64,000 nt of DNA, taken from positions 62,001-126,000 of the forward strand of contig CAJUBZ010000006.1 of assembly GCA_910584795.1 (NCBI GenBank), given 5' to 3'. This DNA comes from an uncultured Eubacterium sp. (GTDB lineage Bacteria > Bacillota > Clostridia > Lachnospirales > Lachnospiraceae). Shown here piece after piece: positions 15,683 through 23,113 of the stretch. The translations under genes and the position numbers were made by a program. Positions within the stretch are counted from its first letter, which is position 1. Each line of letters opens with the position of its first letter. Below the pieces are notes generated by a model. That model was not told where the DNA came from and searched no databases. It was given only the letters and a program-made list of their open reading frames with translations.

Positions 15683-16029
15683 TGGCGTTACCTCCTTTCT
15701 TTGTGATTGGAGTTTCAGTTTAATACACATATTTTTATTAGTCAATAGATTTTGGGTAACATCACATAAAAAATGTAAAAACTTAATACAGTCATACAGT
15801 ACAAATATAATTAATGATTTATTGAAGACACTTTGATATATGCATTTGGCATCAAATGGTGGACAATTGTGGCGAAGGACATCCGTAGGATTTTTTACTG
15901 ATGAATAAATGGTTTCTAACGATAACCAAAGATTTAAAAGGAGTACTTGCTTAATCGAAAAGGAATAGATATAATAAATTAGTTGACGAAAAAATATAAT
16001 AATAGAGAAATGAATAAAAGGAACAGATT
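15683..16029. other. Intergenic region between coiled-coil gene and cysK
   Basis: AT-rich stretch of 347 nt between divergent genes. Apart from the coiled-coil gene's ribosome binding site at its left end and a sigma-A-like promoter for cysK at its right end, I see no ORF, strong hairpin or repeat. Confidence 0.6.
15947..15975 (+). promoter_or_regulatory. cysK promoter
   Basis: TTGCTT (15947-15952), 17 bp, TATAAT (15970-15975), about 55 nt before the cysK start. Confidence 0.6.
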
Positions 16030-16956
16030 ATGATATATAATAATGTTTTGGAATTTATAGGTCACACACCTATGGTGCGCTTAAATCATATGGTAGATAA
16101 AGACTCAGCAGAGGTTTTAGTGAAGTTTGAGGGGCTCAATGTAGGAGGGTCTATTAAAACGAGGACAGCATATGAAATGATTAAAGCTGCAGAGGCAGCA
16201 GGGCAACTTCATGAAAATACAATTATTGTAGAGCCTACTAGCGGCAACCAGGGGATAGGATTATCTTTGGTTGGAGCTGTGAGAGGTTATCAGACAATTA
16301 TTATTATGCCGGATTCCGTTAGTGAAGAAAGAAGAAAGTTGGTGAAACATTATGGAGCAGAAGTTATTCTGATTCATGATGATGGTGATATTGGTGATTG
16401 TATTGATAAGTGTTTGAAAACGGCATTGGATATGGCTGATAAAAATCCAAATGTTTTTGTACCACAACAGTTTGAAAATCCGAATAATGTCAAGGCTCAC
16501 AGACATCATACCGGACTAGAAATCATGGAACAGGTGGAAGGTCCAATTCATGGCTTCTGTTCAGGTATTGGAACAGGTGGAACGATAACTGGAATTGGTA
16601 CAGTATTAAAGGCACAAAATCCTGATATTGAGATTTGGGCAGTAGAGCCGGAAAATGCTGCAATACTAGCAGGTGGAAATATTGGTACACATATACAGAT
16701 GGGAATTGGGGATGGAATTATCCCTGAGATATTAGATCAGAATATTTATGATGAAATATATATAGTAACAGATGACGAAGCTATAAATACCGCAAAAGAT
16801 TTAGCACGAAAAGAAGGGTTAATGTGTGGTATTTCCAGTGGAACCAATGTAGCTGCAGCAATTAAACTGGCTAAGAAACTGGGAAAAGGAAAAACAGTTG
16901 TTACAGTGTTGCCAGATACAGCAGAACGTTATTTTTCAACACCACTTTTTGCGTAA
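16030..16956 (+). CDS. cysK: Cysteine synthase (O-acetylserine sulfhydrylase-like)
   Basis: 308-aa fold-type II PLP enzyme that makes cysteine from O-acetylserine and sulfide. PLP Lys43 is in 'NVGGSIKTRTA' where most CysK have NPGGSxKDR; the substrate loop reads TSGNQG (70-75) instead of TSGNTG; the phosphate-binding 'GIGTGGTITG' is normal, and 'CGISSGTNVAAA' ends the site. The two substitutions touch the substrate pocket, so a related beta-replacement activity is possible. AAGGA lies 7 nt before ATG 16030. metY lies 600 bp downstream, so this is a small sulfur-assimilation locus. No riboswitch seen. Confidence 0.88.
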   Translation: MIYNNVLEFIGHTPMVRLNHMVDKDSAEVLVKFEGLNVGGSIKTRTAYEMIKAAEAAGQLHENTIIVEPTSGNQGIGLSLVGAVRGYQTIIIMPDSVSEERRKLVKHYGAEVILIHDDGDIGDCIDKCLKTALDMADKNPNVFVPQQFENPNNVKAHRHHTGLEIMEQVEGPIHGFCSGIGTGGTITGIGTVLKAQNPDIEIWAVEPENAAILAGGNIGTHIQMGIGDGIIPEILDQNIYDEIYIVTDDEAINTAKDLARKEGLMCGISSGTNVAAAIKLAKKLGKGKTVVTVLPDTAERYFSTPLFA

Positions 16957-16958
16957 GC

Positions 16959-17088
16959 CAAGCCATGCATAAACAAGAAATCATTCCGTGTCAAAAGCTT
17001 GCTTTTGTAAGCGGAAGTGATTTCTTGTTTATATAGGGCGCAGCCCGTCAGCGAGAAGAAGCGAAGCGGAAACGAGCTGCATGGCTTG
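16959..17088 (+). repeat. Compound inverted-repeat element, copy 3 (after cysK)
   Basis: Outer 11-bp stem caagccatgca (16959-16969) with tgcatggcttg (17078-17088). Inside are a roughly 20-bp hairpin with one bulge (16969-16988/17012-17032) and tip caaaagc-TT-gcttttg (16992-17007), then gggc-gca-gccc (17036-17046), then cagc-GA...GA-gctg (17049-17079). This is the same order as copy 1, including the GA/GA step. The 3' arm is repeated downstream. The first hairpin may also end cysK transcription. Confidence 0.72.
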
Positions 17089-17203
17089 TAAGAAAAGGAG
17101 GTATGGAGCGAGAAGAAGCGAAGCGGAAACGAGCTGCATGGCTTGTAGGAAAAGAAGGTATGTAGCGAGAAGAAGCGAAGCGGAAACGAGCTGCATGGCT
17201 TGT
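17051..17203 (+). repeat. 57-bp tandem repeat, about 2.7 units
   Basis: Units begin at 17051, 17108 and 17165 (period 57). Each contains gcgagaagaagcgaagcgg, aaacgagctgcatggcttg and, in the first two, an AAGGAGG-like purine run. The unit is the 3' part of repeat copy 3, so the outer-stem arm (tgcatggcttg) occurs three times and could pair alternatively with 16959-16969. The frame stays open (57 is divisible by 3) but I do not regard it as coding. Confidence 0.85.
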
Positions 17204-17245
17204 GTGCATCCTATGTTTTACAAAATAAGAAAAGAGGCTATAAAT

Positions 17246-17449
17246 ATGACAGAAGAAAAGAAAATTAAAATCGGAAAGATTTGTAATAAAATATGTACAG
17301 TTCTGTATGTTTTGTTTTTTATAGACGTATGTGTGATACCAATTATGAATAAATTGTTTTTTATGATATCAACAGTCGTCATTGTAATACTGTTTGCTAT
17401 ATGTTGTATTGTTAGTCATATTTTTCTGAAAGATTATAAGCCGGAGTAA
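17246..17449 (+). CDS. Small two-helix membrane protein, unknown function
   Basis: 67 aa: a lysine-rich N-terminus (MTEEKKIKIGK) followed by two hydrophobic segments (about 16-34 and 38-58) and a short charged tail (KDYKPE). No family recognised. Start chosen at ATG 17246, with AAAGAGG (17231-17237) 8 nt upstream; the frame extends upstream through the tandem repeats to 17081, but that part has the composition of the repeat and would add 19-residue basic repeats. It lies between cysK and metY without evident link to sulfur metabolism. Confidence 0.55.
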   Translation: MTEEKKIKIGKICNKICTVLYVLFFIDVCVIPIMNKLFFMISTVVIVILFAICCIVSHIFLKDYKPE

Positions 17450-17557
17450 AAAACTAAGAATTTTTCAACAAATGTCTGAATAATTATAATGAACAATTTA
17501 TATTTGATTCAGAATTAAAATAATAAACAATGTAGATAGAAAGAAAGGAGATACATT

Positions 17558-18832
17558 ATGAACAATAACAAAGGAACAATTTGTGTGCAGGGAGGCTGGA
17601 AACCCCAAAAAGGAGAGCCGAGAGTGTTGCCTATTTATCAGAGCACAACATTTAAGTATGATACATCAGAGCAGATGGGAAGACTGTTCGATTTAGAGGA
17701 TACCGGCTATTTTTATACCAGATTGCAAAATCCTACCAATGATGCTGTGGCAGCAAAAATCTGTGAATTAGAAGGTGGTGTGGCAGCAATGCTTACATCT
17801 TCTGGTCAGGCAGCAAATTTCTATGCAGTCTTTAATATTTGTGAGGCAGGAGACCATTTTATCTGTTCATCAAACGTATATGGCGGCACTTATAATTTAT
17901 TTGGTGTTACTATGAAAAAGATGGGGGTTGATGTGACTTTTGTCGATCCGGAGATAACAATAGAGGAATTGGATAAATTATTCCAGCCAAATACAAAATG
18001 TGTTTTTGGAGAGTCTGTTTCTAATCCGACAAATGTGGTTTTGGATTTTGAAAAGTTTGCGCAGGCTGCACATTCACATGGTGTGCCATTAATTGTGGAT
18101 AATACATTCCCAACACCAATTAATTGCAGACCTTTTGAGTTTGGTGTAGATATTGTTACACATTCAACAACAAAATATATGGATGGTCATGCAATGTCTG
18201 TCGGTGGAGCGATTGTAGACAGTGGTAATTTTGACTGGACGAAAAATCAGGAAAAATTCCCGGGAATGACAGAACCTGATGAGTCATATCATGGTTTGAT
18301 TTATGCGAAGGATTTTGGTAAGGCAGGATATATCACAAAAGCTACAGCTCAGGTTATGAGAGATCTTGGTTCTATTCCATCACCGATGAATGCGTTCCTT
18401 TTAAATGTAGGCTTGGAAACACTTCATCTAAGAATGCCGAGACATTGTGAGAATGCATTAAAAGTGGCAGAGTGGTTATCAAATAACGATAAAGTTGCCT
18501 GGGTAAATTATCCTGGATTAAAAGGTGATAAATACTATGACAGAGCACAGAAATATATGCCGAACGGAACTTGTGGTGTGCTTACATTTGGTATTAAAGG
18601 TGGACGGGAAGCATCCATTAAGTTTATGGACAGCTTAAAATTTGTCGCTATCGTAACTCATGTGGCAGATGCCAGATCATGTGTATTACATCCGGCAAGT
18701 CATACGCACAGACAGTTGACAGAAGAACAGTTAATCGAGGCAGGTGTACAGCCGGATTTGATTAGATTTTCTGTGGGAATAGAAGATGCAGAAGATATTA
18801 TTGCAGATTTAGAACAGGCATTAAACGCATAA
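17558..18832 (+). CDS. metY: O-acetylhomoserine sulfhydrylase (MetY type)
   Basis: 424-aa Cys/Met-metabolism PLP enzyme (fold type I). Forms homocysteine from O-acetylhomoserine and sulfide, giving direct sulfhydrylation for methionine. PLP lysine Lys206 in 'VTHSTTKYMDGH'; 'YFYTRLQNPTND', 'TSSGQAA' and 'LRFSVGIED'-like 'IRFSVGIEDAEDI' are family signatures. Length and the 'ESVSNPTNVVLDF' segment fit MetY better than cystathionine gamma-synthase (about 380 aa). AAAGGAG precedes ATG 17558. A weak TTTTCA/TATAAT promoter may lie at 17462-17490. With cysK it lets the cell fix sulfide into both amino acids. Confidence 0.9.
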   Translation: MNNNKGTICVQGGWKPQKGEPRVLPIYQSTTFKYDTSEQMGRLFDLEDTGYFYTRLQNPTNDAVAAKICELEGGVAAMLTSSGQAANFYAVFNICEAGDHFICSSNVYGGTYNLFGVTMKKMGVDVTFVDPEITIEELDKLFQPNTKCVFGESVSNPTNVVLDFEKFAQAAHSHGVPLIVDNTFPTPINCRPFEFGVDIVTHSTTKYMDGHAMSVGGAIVDSGNFDWTKNQEKFPGMTEPDESYHGLIYAKDFGKAGYITKATAQVMRDLGSIPSPMNAFLLNVGLETLHLRMPRHCENALKVAEWLSNNDKVAWVNYPGLKGDKYYDRAQKYMPNGTCGVLTFGIKGGREASIKFMDSLKFVAIVTHVADARSCVLHPASHTHRQLTEEQLIEAGVQPDLIRFSVGIEDAEDIIADLEQALNA

Positions 18833-18853
18833 AATGAGTGTTTTGTTACATGG

Positions 18854-18928
18854 GGCTGTCGAGAAACAGCCAATTGTGAATAAGGTGGAGAATGGCTTAT
18901 GTGAGCAATTCCCCACCTTCACTTTTTC
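18854..18928 (+). terminator. Terminator region of metY
   Basis: A small ggctgt/acagcc hairpin (18854-18871) is followed by aaggtgg (18882-18888) paired with ccacctt (18913-18919) and then a T-run (18923-18927). Confidence 0.75.
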
Positions 18929-18972
18929 TATGATTCAGACGATTTTACATATACGTGTACAATTTGGAAAAT

Positions 18973-19022
18973 GAAAAAAGCAGCTGCCGGGTAATAAATT
19001 TTTTATTTTCCGACAGCTGCTT
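18973..19022 (-). terminator. Terminator of the ABC exporter operon
   Basis: Nine-base stem aagcagctg (18978-18986) with cagctgctt (19014-19022), plus an inner cgg/ccg pair. Read on the minus strand it is followed by a T-run (plus-strand As 18974-18979). Confidence 0.85.
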
Positions 19023-19053
19023 GGCAACAAAGTTAAAGGATAATATTTATACT

Positions 19054-20202
19054 TTAATTGGTAAAGAGTATTTTTTCTGATTTATACTGTTTGATGATGA
19101 TGCCAAGTACTGCAATGATGATTGCGATAGTAGAAAGTAGCATCAGAAAGATATTGATATAATTTACGTCCCCATTTGTAATATCTGTGAAAACTAGAGT
19201 ATAGTTTAAAAATGGTATCATTGACAGTAATGTACTGGTTTTCAGATTGATTAAAAATGCAATCATACCAGGGAAAAATGAGATAAACATAACAGGAGTA
19301 AGAGCACTTTGCGCTTCCTTGAATGTTTTACATTTGCTTGCTATTGCGATATTTAATCCGCTAATCAGGAAGGAATAGGCAATAATTACAATGGTAGCGA
19401 AAATAATTCCTGTTGGTGACATCATTAAATTGGTGTCTTTGTAAATTTCGAACATATTGTTGGCTGCTAACAGAGCAACAATGGTTAAAATTAAACTAAA
19501 TATTCCAGTAAGTATTGAAGAAAAAGTTACACTGAGATATTTTCCAACGATAATATCGCGCCCTTTTATTGGAAATGTCAGAAGGGTTTCCAGAGTACCA
19601 CGTTCCTTCTCTCCGGCAGTTGTATCAGTAGCAGGATACATTGCAGAAATTGCAATTGCCATGATAATAAATAAAAATGAATAATTTGTTATATAATTCC
19701 CAAAAAAGTTCTGAGCTGTGGAAATATTCTCTTTTACAGTGATAATATTGATGACATCATCCGACTTGATCTTATTTCTTTGCAGATAACTGTTTTGTAA
19801 TGATTCTTTATATGCTGTAAAATAGGAATTTACAAGAGCGGATGCTCTCGAAGTAGTTTCGTTATTATCTCCGTTAATTGTATATGTATTTCCATCTTTT
19901 GTAACAAATAAATCAATTTCTTCGTTAGAATACTTTTCCTTTAAATCGTTGGTGCTTCCATGAACAACCTTAATATCCATAGAAGCTGCAAGATTTTCTT
20001 CAATGTCATTCATATCGTAATTAAAACCGATACGATTATAATCATCTATAGGTGTATTTACTTGTGATTCAAATAATGCTGACATTCCAAGAATCATTAA
20101 AGGAATCATAATTGGGGTCAACAGCATCATAGAAAGTGATTTTTTATCACGGAACATTTCCCGAAGTTCTTTTTTAAAAATACTTGTAATTTTATTGCTC
20201 AT
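19054..20202 (-). CDS. ABC-2 type permease (NatB-like)
   Basis: 382 aa. One N-terminal membrane helix (about 27-46), a large extracytoplasmic segment (about 50-175), then five or six helices: the ABC2_membrane_3 layout. 'AGEKERGTLETLLTFPIKGRDI' is the conserved coupling region between helices. Start chosen at the ATG at 20202, because GGAGG lies 8 nt upstream; the frame has an ATG five codons earlier. It overlaps the ATPase gene by 11 nt, so translation is coupled. Substrate unknown; NatAB members export Na+ or small amphiphiles in Bacillus, which need not apply here. Confidence 0.88.
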   Translation of the reverse strand: MSNKITSIFKKELREMFRDKKSLSMMLLTPIMIPLMILGMSALFESQVNTPIDDYNRIGFNYDMNDIEENLAASMDIKVVHGSTNDLKEKYSNEEIDLFVTKDGNTYTINGDNNETTSRASALVNSYFTAYKESLQNSYLQRNKIKSDDVINIITVKENISTAQNFFGNYITNYSFLFIIMAIAISAMYPATDTTAGEKERGTLETLLTFPIKGRDIIVGKYLSVTFSSILTGIFSLILTIVALLAANNMFEIYKDTNLMMSPTGIIFATIVIIAYSFLISGLNIAIASKCKTFKEAQSALTPVMFISFFPGMIAFLINLKTSTLLSMIPFLNYTLVFTDITNGDVNYINIFLMLLSTIAIIIAVLGIIIKQYKSEKILFTN

Positions 20203-20950
20203 CAGAAACACCTCCAATCAAAGTAAAGAATGCATCACGTAAATTTGTTGTTTCAGTCTCTTTTCTTATTTGCTCCGGTGTACCGGTTTTAATAACATTT
20301 CCTTTGTTAATCATAACTACATTGTCGCAGATATTTTCAGCTTCTTCCATATAATGAGTAGAATACAGAATGGTTTTCCCTTTTTTCTTTTCCTCTTTAA
20401 TAAAGTCCAAAATAATCTGACTGGAAATAATGTCAAGACCACTGGTTGCTTCATCTAATATATAGTATTTAGGATTATGTATCATACATCTGGCAATATT
20501 AACTCTCTGGGTCTGACCGGTTGATAAACTTTCAATTTTCTGATGTAAAAATTCTTCCATATTTAAAATTTCAGAAACTTCTTTAATTCTTTCATTGATA
20601 AGTTGTTTCTCCACATCATAAAAGTCGCAACACATTTTTAATAATTCATATGTTGAAATTGAGTTGTATATCTTAGTATTTCCTGATAAATAAGCAATAT
20701 TTTTTTTGATTTCTATTGCATTATCTTTGTAATTTAATCCATCAATATCAATAGAGCCGGCACTTGGTTCAAGAATACCTCCAATCATTCTGAGAAGTGT
20801 GGTTTTTCCTGCACCGTTTGGTCCTAATATCCCTAGAATTTCTCCTTCATGAGCAGTGAAAGAAATTCCTTTGTTAGCAAAGAATTTTTCCTTTTTCTTT
20901 TTAGAATTATACCGGACAAATTCTTTTTTTAGATTTTCAGCTTTTAACAT
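20192..20950 (-). CDS. ABC transporter ATP-binding protein (NatA-like)
   Basis: 252 aa. Walker A 'GPNGAGKTTLLR', signature 'LSTGQTQRVNIAR' (LSTGQ in place of LSGGQ), Walker B 'KYYILDEATSGLD' with catalytic Glu, and switch His in 'LYSTHYMEEAE'. It powers the permease encoded just downstream. The short length with no C-terminal extension fits NatA/drug-export ATPases. GAAAGGAC is the likely ribosome binding site upstream of the start. Confidence 0.93.
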   Translation of the reverse strand: MLKAENLKKEFVRYNSKKKKEKFFANKGISFTAHEGEILGILGPNGAGKTTLLRMIGGILEPSAGSIDIDGLNYKDNAIEIKKNIAYLSGNTKIYNSISTYELLKMCCDFYDVEKQLINERIKEVSEILNMEEFLHQKIESLSTGQTQRVNIARCMIHNPKYYILDEATSGLDIISSQIILDFIKEEKKKGKTILYSTHYMEEAENICDNVVMINKGNVIKTGTPEQIRKETETTNLRDAFFTLIGGVSDEQ

Positions 20951-21006
20951 GTTTTTCGTCCTTTCTCTGTAAGATTATGTGATATTAAAAAAACACAATT
21001 ATATCT

Positions 21007-21035
21007 AGTATACAATAATATGTTCTTCATTACAA
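21007..21035 (-). promoter_or_regulatory. Promoter of the ABC exporter operon
   Basis: On the minus strand: TTGTAA (21035-21030), 17 bp, TATACT (21012-21007). Confidence 0.7.
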
Positions 21036-21062
21036 CAAAGGCTATTGAATAATCATACCTAT

Positions 21063-21091
21063 TTGCTAAAAACAAAAATATGATATATGAT
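21063..21091 (+). promoter_or_regulatory. Promoter of the hisA-like gene
   Basis: TTGCTA (21063-21068), 17 bp, TATGAT (21086-21091), divergent from the ABC promoter. The leader would be about 25 nt. Confidence 0.65.
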
Positions 21092-21122
21092 AGTGAAGAA
21101 AAAATTTTTTAGGAGCAGTTCA

Positions 21123-21890
21123 ATGAAATTCAGACCATGTATCGATATTCATAATGGGAAGGTAAAACAATTAGTGGGAGGAAGCCTGACAGATGAAGGA
21201 AATCAGGCACAGGAAAACTTTGTATCAGGGAAAAGTGCAGCAGAGTTTGCAAAACGATATCAAAGGGATGGACTCACAGGGGGACATATTATTTTGCTTA
21301 ATGCTGTGGACTCAGAATATTTTGATGTGACAAAGCAACAGGCTGTCGAAGCATTGAAAGCATATCCGGGAGGAATGCAGATTGGCGGTGGCGTTAATGA
21401 CAAGAATGCTGTGTCATGGATAGAAGCAGGGGCGACACATGTAATTGTAACATCCTTTGTGTTTAAAGATGGAAAAATAAATTATGAAAATCTTGAGAAA
21501 CTGGTTCAGGCAGTGGGGAAAGAACATATTGTTTTGGATTTGAGCTGTAGAAAAAGAGATGGACAGTATTACATTGTTACCGACAGATGGCAGAAATTTG
21601 CGGAAGAAACAGTTACGATAGATTTATTGGAAAAATTATCTGAATACTGTGATGAATTTTTAATTCATGGTGTAGATGTGGAAGGAACCGGAAGTGGCAT
21701 GGAAGAGGAATTGATAAAAATAATATCCGGTTTTGATACAATTAAAACTACATATGCGGGAGGGATAGCATCACTTGAAAATCTCGAGAGATTCCAAAAA
21801 CTCTCCAAGGGAAAAATAGATTATACGATAGGAAGTGCTTTGGACTTGTTTGGAGGAAATCTGCCTTACGAGAAAGTGAAAAAGATGTAG
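21123..21890 (+). CDS. hisA: Phosphoribosylformimino-AICAR-P isomerase, eukaryotic type (HisA/His6)
   Basis: 255-aa TIM barrel that opens the ribose ring of ProFAR in histidine synthesis. The N-terminus 'MKFRPCIDIHNGKVKQLVGG' (Asp8) and 'GGHIILLNAVDSEY', 'GGMQIGGGVND', 'CDEFLIHGVDVEG' and 'TYAGGIAS' resemble yeast His6/plant HISN3 more than the roughly 240-aa bacterial HisA. Start chosen at ATG 21123 with AGGAG (21111-21115) 7 nt upstream. It stands alone with its own promoter, away from any his operon in the window; whether another hisA exists is not visible. Confidence 0.85.
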   Translation: MKFRPCIDIHNGKVKQLVGGSLTDEGNQAQENFVSGKSAAEFAKRYQRDGLTGGHIILLNAVDSEYFDVTKQQAVEALKAYPGGMQIGGGVNDKNAVSWIEAGATHVIVTSFVFKDGKINYENLEKLVQAVGKEHIVLDLSCRKRDGQYYIVTDRWQKFAEETVTIDLLEKLSEYCDEFLIHGVDVEGTGSGMEEELIKIISGFDTIKTTYAGGIASLENLERFQKLSKGKIDYTIGSALDLFGGNLPYEKVKKM

Positions 21891-21915
21891 TTGTTACATG
21901 GCTACATCCTTATTT
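21882..21915. terminator. Hairpin terminator between hisA and the AraC gene
   Basis: Stem gatgtag (21884-21890, covering the hisA stop) with ctacatc (21902-21908). On the minus strand it is followed by a T-run, so it mainly ends the araC-type transcript. Confidence 0.7.
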
Positions 21916-21921
21916 GTTATA

Positions 21922-22965
21922 CTAATTCTTTTCTTTTCTGTGTTGTCCGGGGGTGGTTTGATATACTTTCTTAAAAAGCCGGTTGAAGTGTTCTACATTA
22001 TTAAAGCCAACAAGTGCACTGATTTCAGCAATAGACTTGTTAGTATTTTCCAGAAAAAAGCATGCCCTGCGGAAGCGGATTGCCTGTTGTAACTGGGTAA
22101 AGGATTTTCCGGTATGTTTTTTTATTAGCCGTGAACAGTATGCAGGAGAAAAGTGGAACTTAATTGCAATATCACTCAAAGACACTGTTTGATAGTTTTC
22201 ATCAATATATACCATAATATCTGAAAAAATAGTGGAATTTTTTTGTGTTTCATCAGGTAATTGTATCGTATACTCATAGTTTTGCAAAAGTTTCGACAGT
22301 AATATCATCAAATAACTATTTAAAATGCTTTCATAGTATTTTTTCTTTTCTATATTTTCAATAAACATTGATAAAATATGATTTTTAATAAAAGTATCTT
22401 TTCCAGAGGAAATAATTAAATGAGTATTGTAATTTTTTGTGTATAAAGAGTTGTTAAAAAATGTGGAAAGTTTATTTTTATCTTTCAGTGTCGTATAAAA
22501 GATATCTTCGAACGTACTACCTCGTATTAATATATTGATTATAAGGCTGTCATCAAAGACACCGATAGAATGTCTGGTATACGGTGAAATCAGACAAAGA
22601 TCGCCTTCATTTAATGTGAAATGATTTTGACCGATTGTCTGTTCACAAGTCCCCTGAAGTACATAAGCCAGTTCAAAAAATTGATGTTGATGGAAAAAAG
22701 CGGGGGTATATCTGTTGTGTTTGCTTAATATAACATTATTTTTATCATTATCGTTAAAAAAGAAAGCATCATCACCAATCGAATCGGGCATAAATCCCCC
22801 TTCAATTTCTGGAACAATCAGAAATTGTTTTTTTATATAGTCTTTGTCCAGATTTCCTAAATATTCCTGAAAGTTTTCTCCTTGTTTTGCATTATAATAG
22901 TCTTTATAAAACAATTCGTGTTCATTAAATTCCTTTAATTTTTCTAGTAATTCGTTTGTATCCAT
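21922..22965 (-). CDS. AraC-family transcriptional regulator
   Basis: 347 aa: a cupin-like sensor half (about 60-180, with 'HQHQFFELAYVLQG' and 'GDLCLISPYTRHSI') and a C-terminal double helix-turn-helix (about 245-345, with 'VSLSDIAIKFHFSPAYCSRLIKKHTG' split across helices and 'ISALVGFNNVEHFNRLFKKVYQTTPGQHR'). Such proteins sense sugars or related ligands and usually activate. Start chosen at the ATG at 22965 with AAGGA about 9 nt away. It diverges from a secreted glucanase gene with a 148-bp shared control region holding paired AAGGTCA repeats, so it probably controls that gene and itself. Confidence 0.9.
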   Translation of the reverse strand: MDTNELLEKLKEFNEHELFYKDYYNAKQGENFQEYLGNLDKDYIKKQFLIVPEIEGGFMPDSIGDDAFFFNDNDKNNVILSKHNRYTPAFFHQHQFFELAYVLQGTCEQTIGQNHFTLNEGDLCLISPYTRHSIGVFDDSLIINILIRGSTFEDIFYTTLKDKNKLSTFFNNSLYTKNYNTHLIISSGKDTFIKNHILSMFIENIEKKKYYESILNSYLMILLSKLLQNYEYTIQLPDETQKNSTIFSDIMVYIDENYQTVSLSDIAIKFHFSPAYCSRLIKKHTGKSFTQLQQAIRFRRACFFLENTNKSIAEISALVGFNNVEHFNRLFKKVYQTTPGQHRKEKN

Positions 22966-22997
22966 AATAAGCATCCTTTTTATGTATTGATAAAAAT

Positions 22998-23026
22998 AAT
23001 ATATCAACAAGGTCATAAAAGGTCAA
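22998..23026 (-). promoter_or_regulatory. Promoter of the AraC-type gene
   Basis: On the minus strand: TTGACC (23026-23021), 17 bp, TATATT (23003-22998). The -35 lies inside the second AAGGTCA repeat. Confidence 0.65.
23009..23025. promoter_or_regulatory. Direct repeat AAGGTCA x2, candidate AraC operator
   Basis: AAGGTCA at 23009-23015 and 23019-23025, one helical turn apart, between divergent promoters. This spacing is typical for tandem half-sites of AraC-type dimers, and overlap with the regulator's own -35 suggests autorepression. Confidence 0.6.
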
Positions 23027-23113
23027 GAAAATTGAATGAATTTGTCGATGTACAAAATAAGAGTATTTTTATAGAATAGAATTAACATATAAAATTTAAA
23101 GGAGGGCATACAA

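Noticed and set aside
15396..15836. Plus-strand 146-residue Ser/Phe-rich ORF
   Set aside because: It is the antisense reading of the charged repeats of the minus-strand coiled-coil gene and has no ribosome binding site.
17051..17203. CRISPR array
   Set aside because: Units are contiguous tandem copies with no unique spacers and no cas genes nearby.
17081..17245. In-frame N-terminal extension of the small membrane protein with 19-residue basic repeats
   Set aside because: It is the translation of the 57-bp tandem repeat; a proper ribosome binding site and ATG exist at 17231-17248.
21898..22192. Small plus-strand ORFs after hisA
   Set aside because: They lie antisense to the conserved helix-turn-helix part of the AraC gene and have no ribosome binding site.
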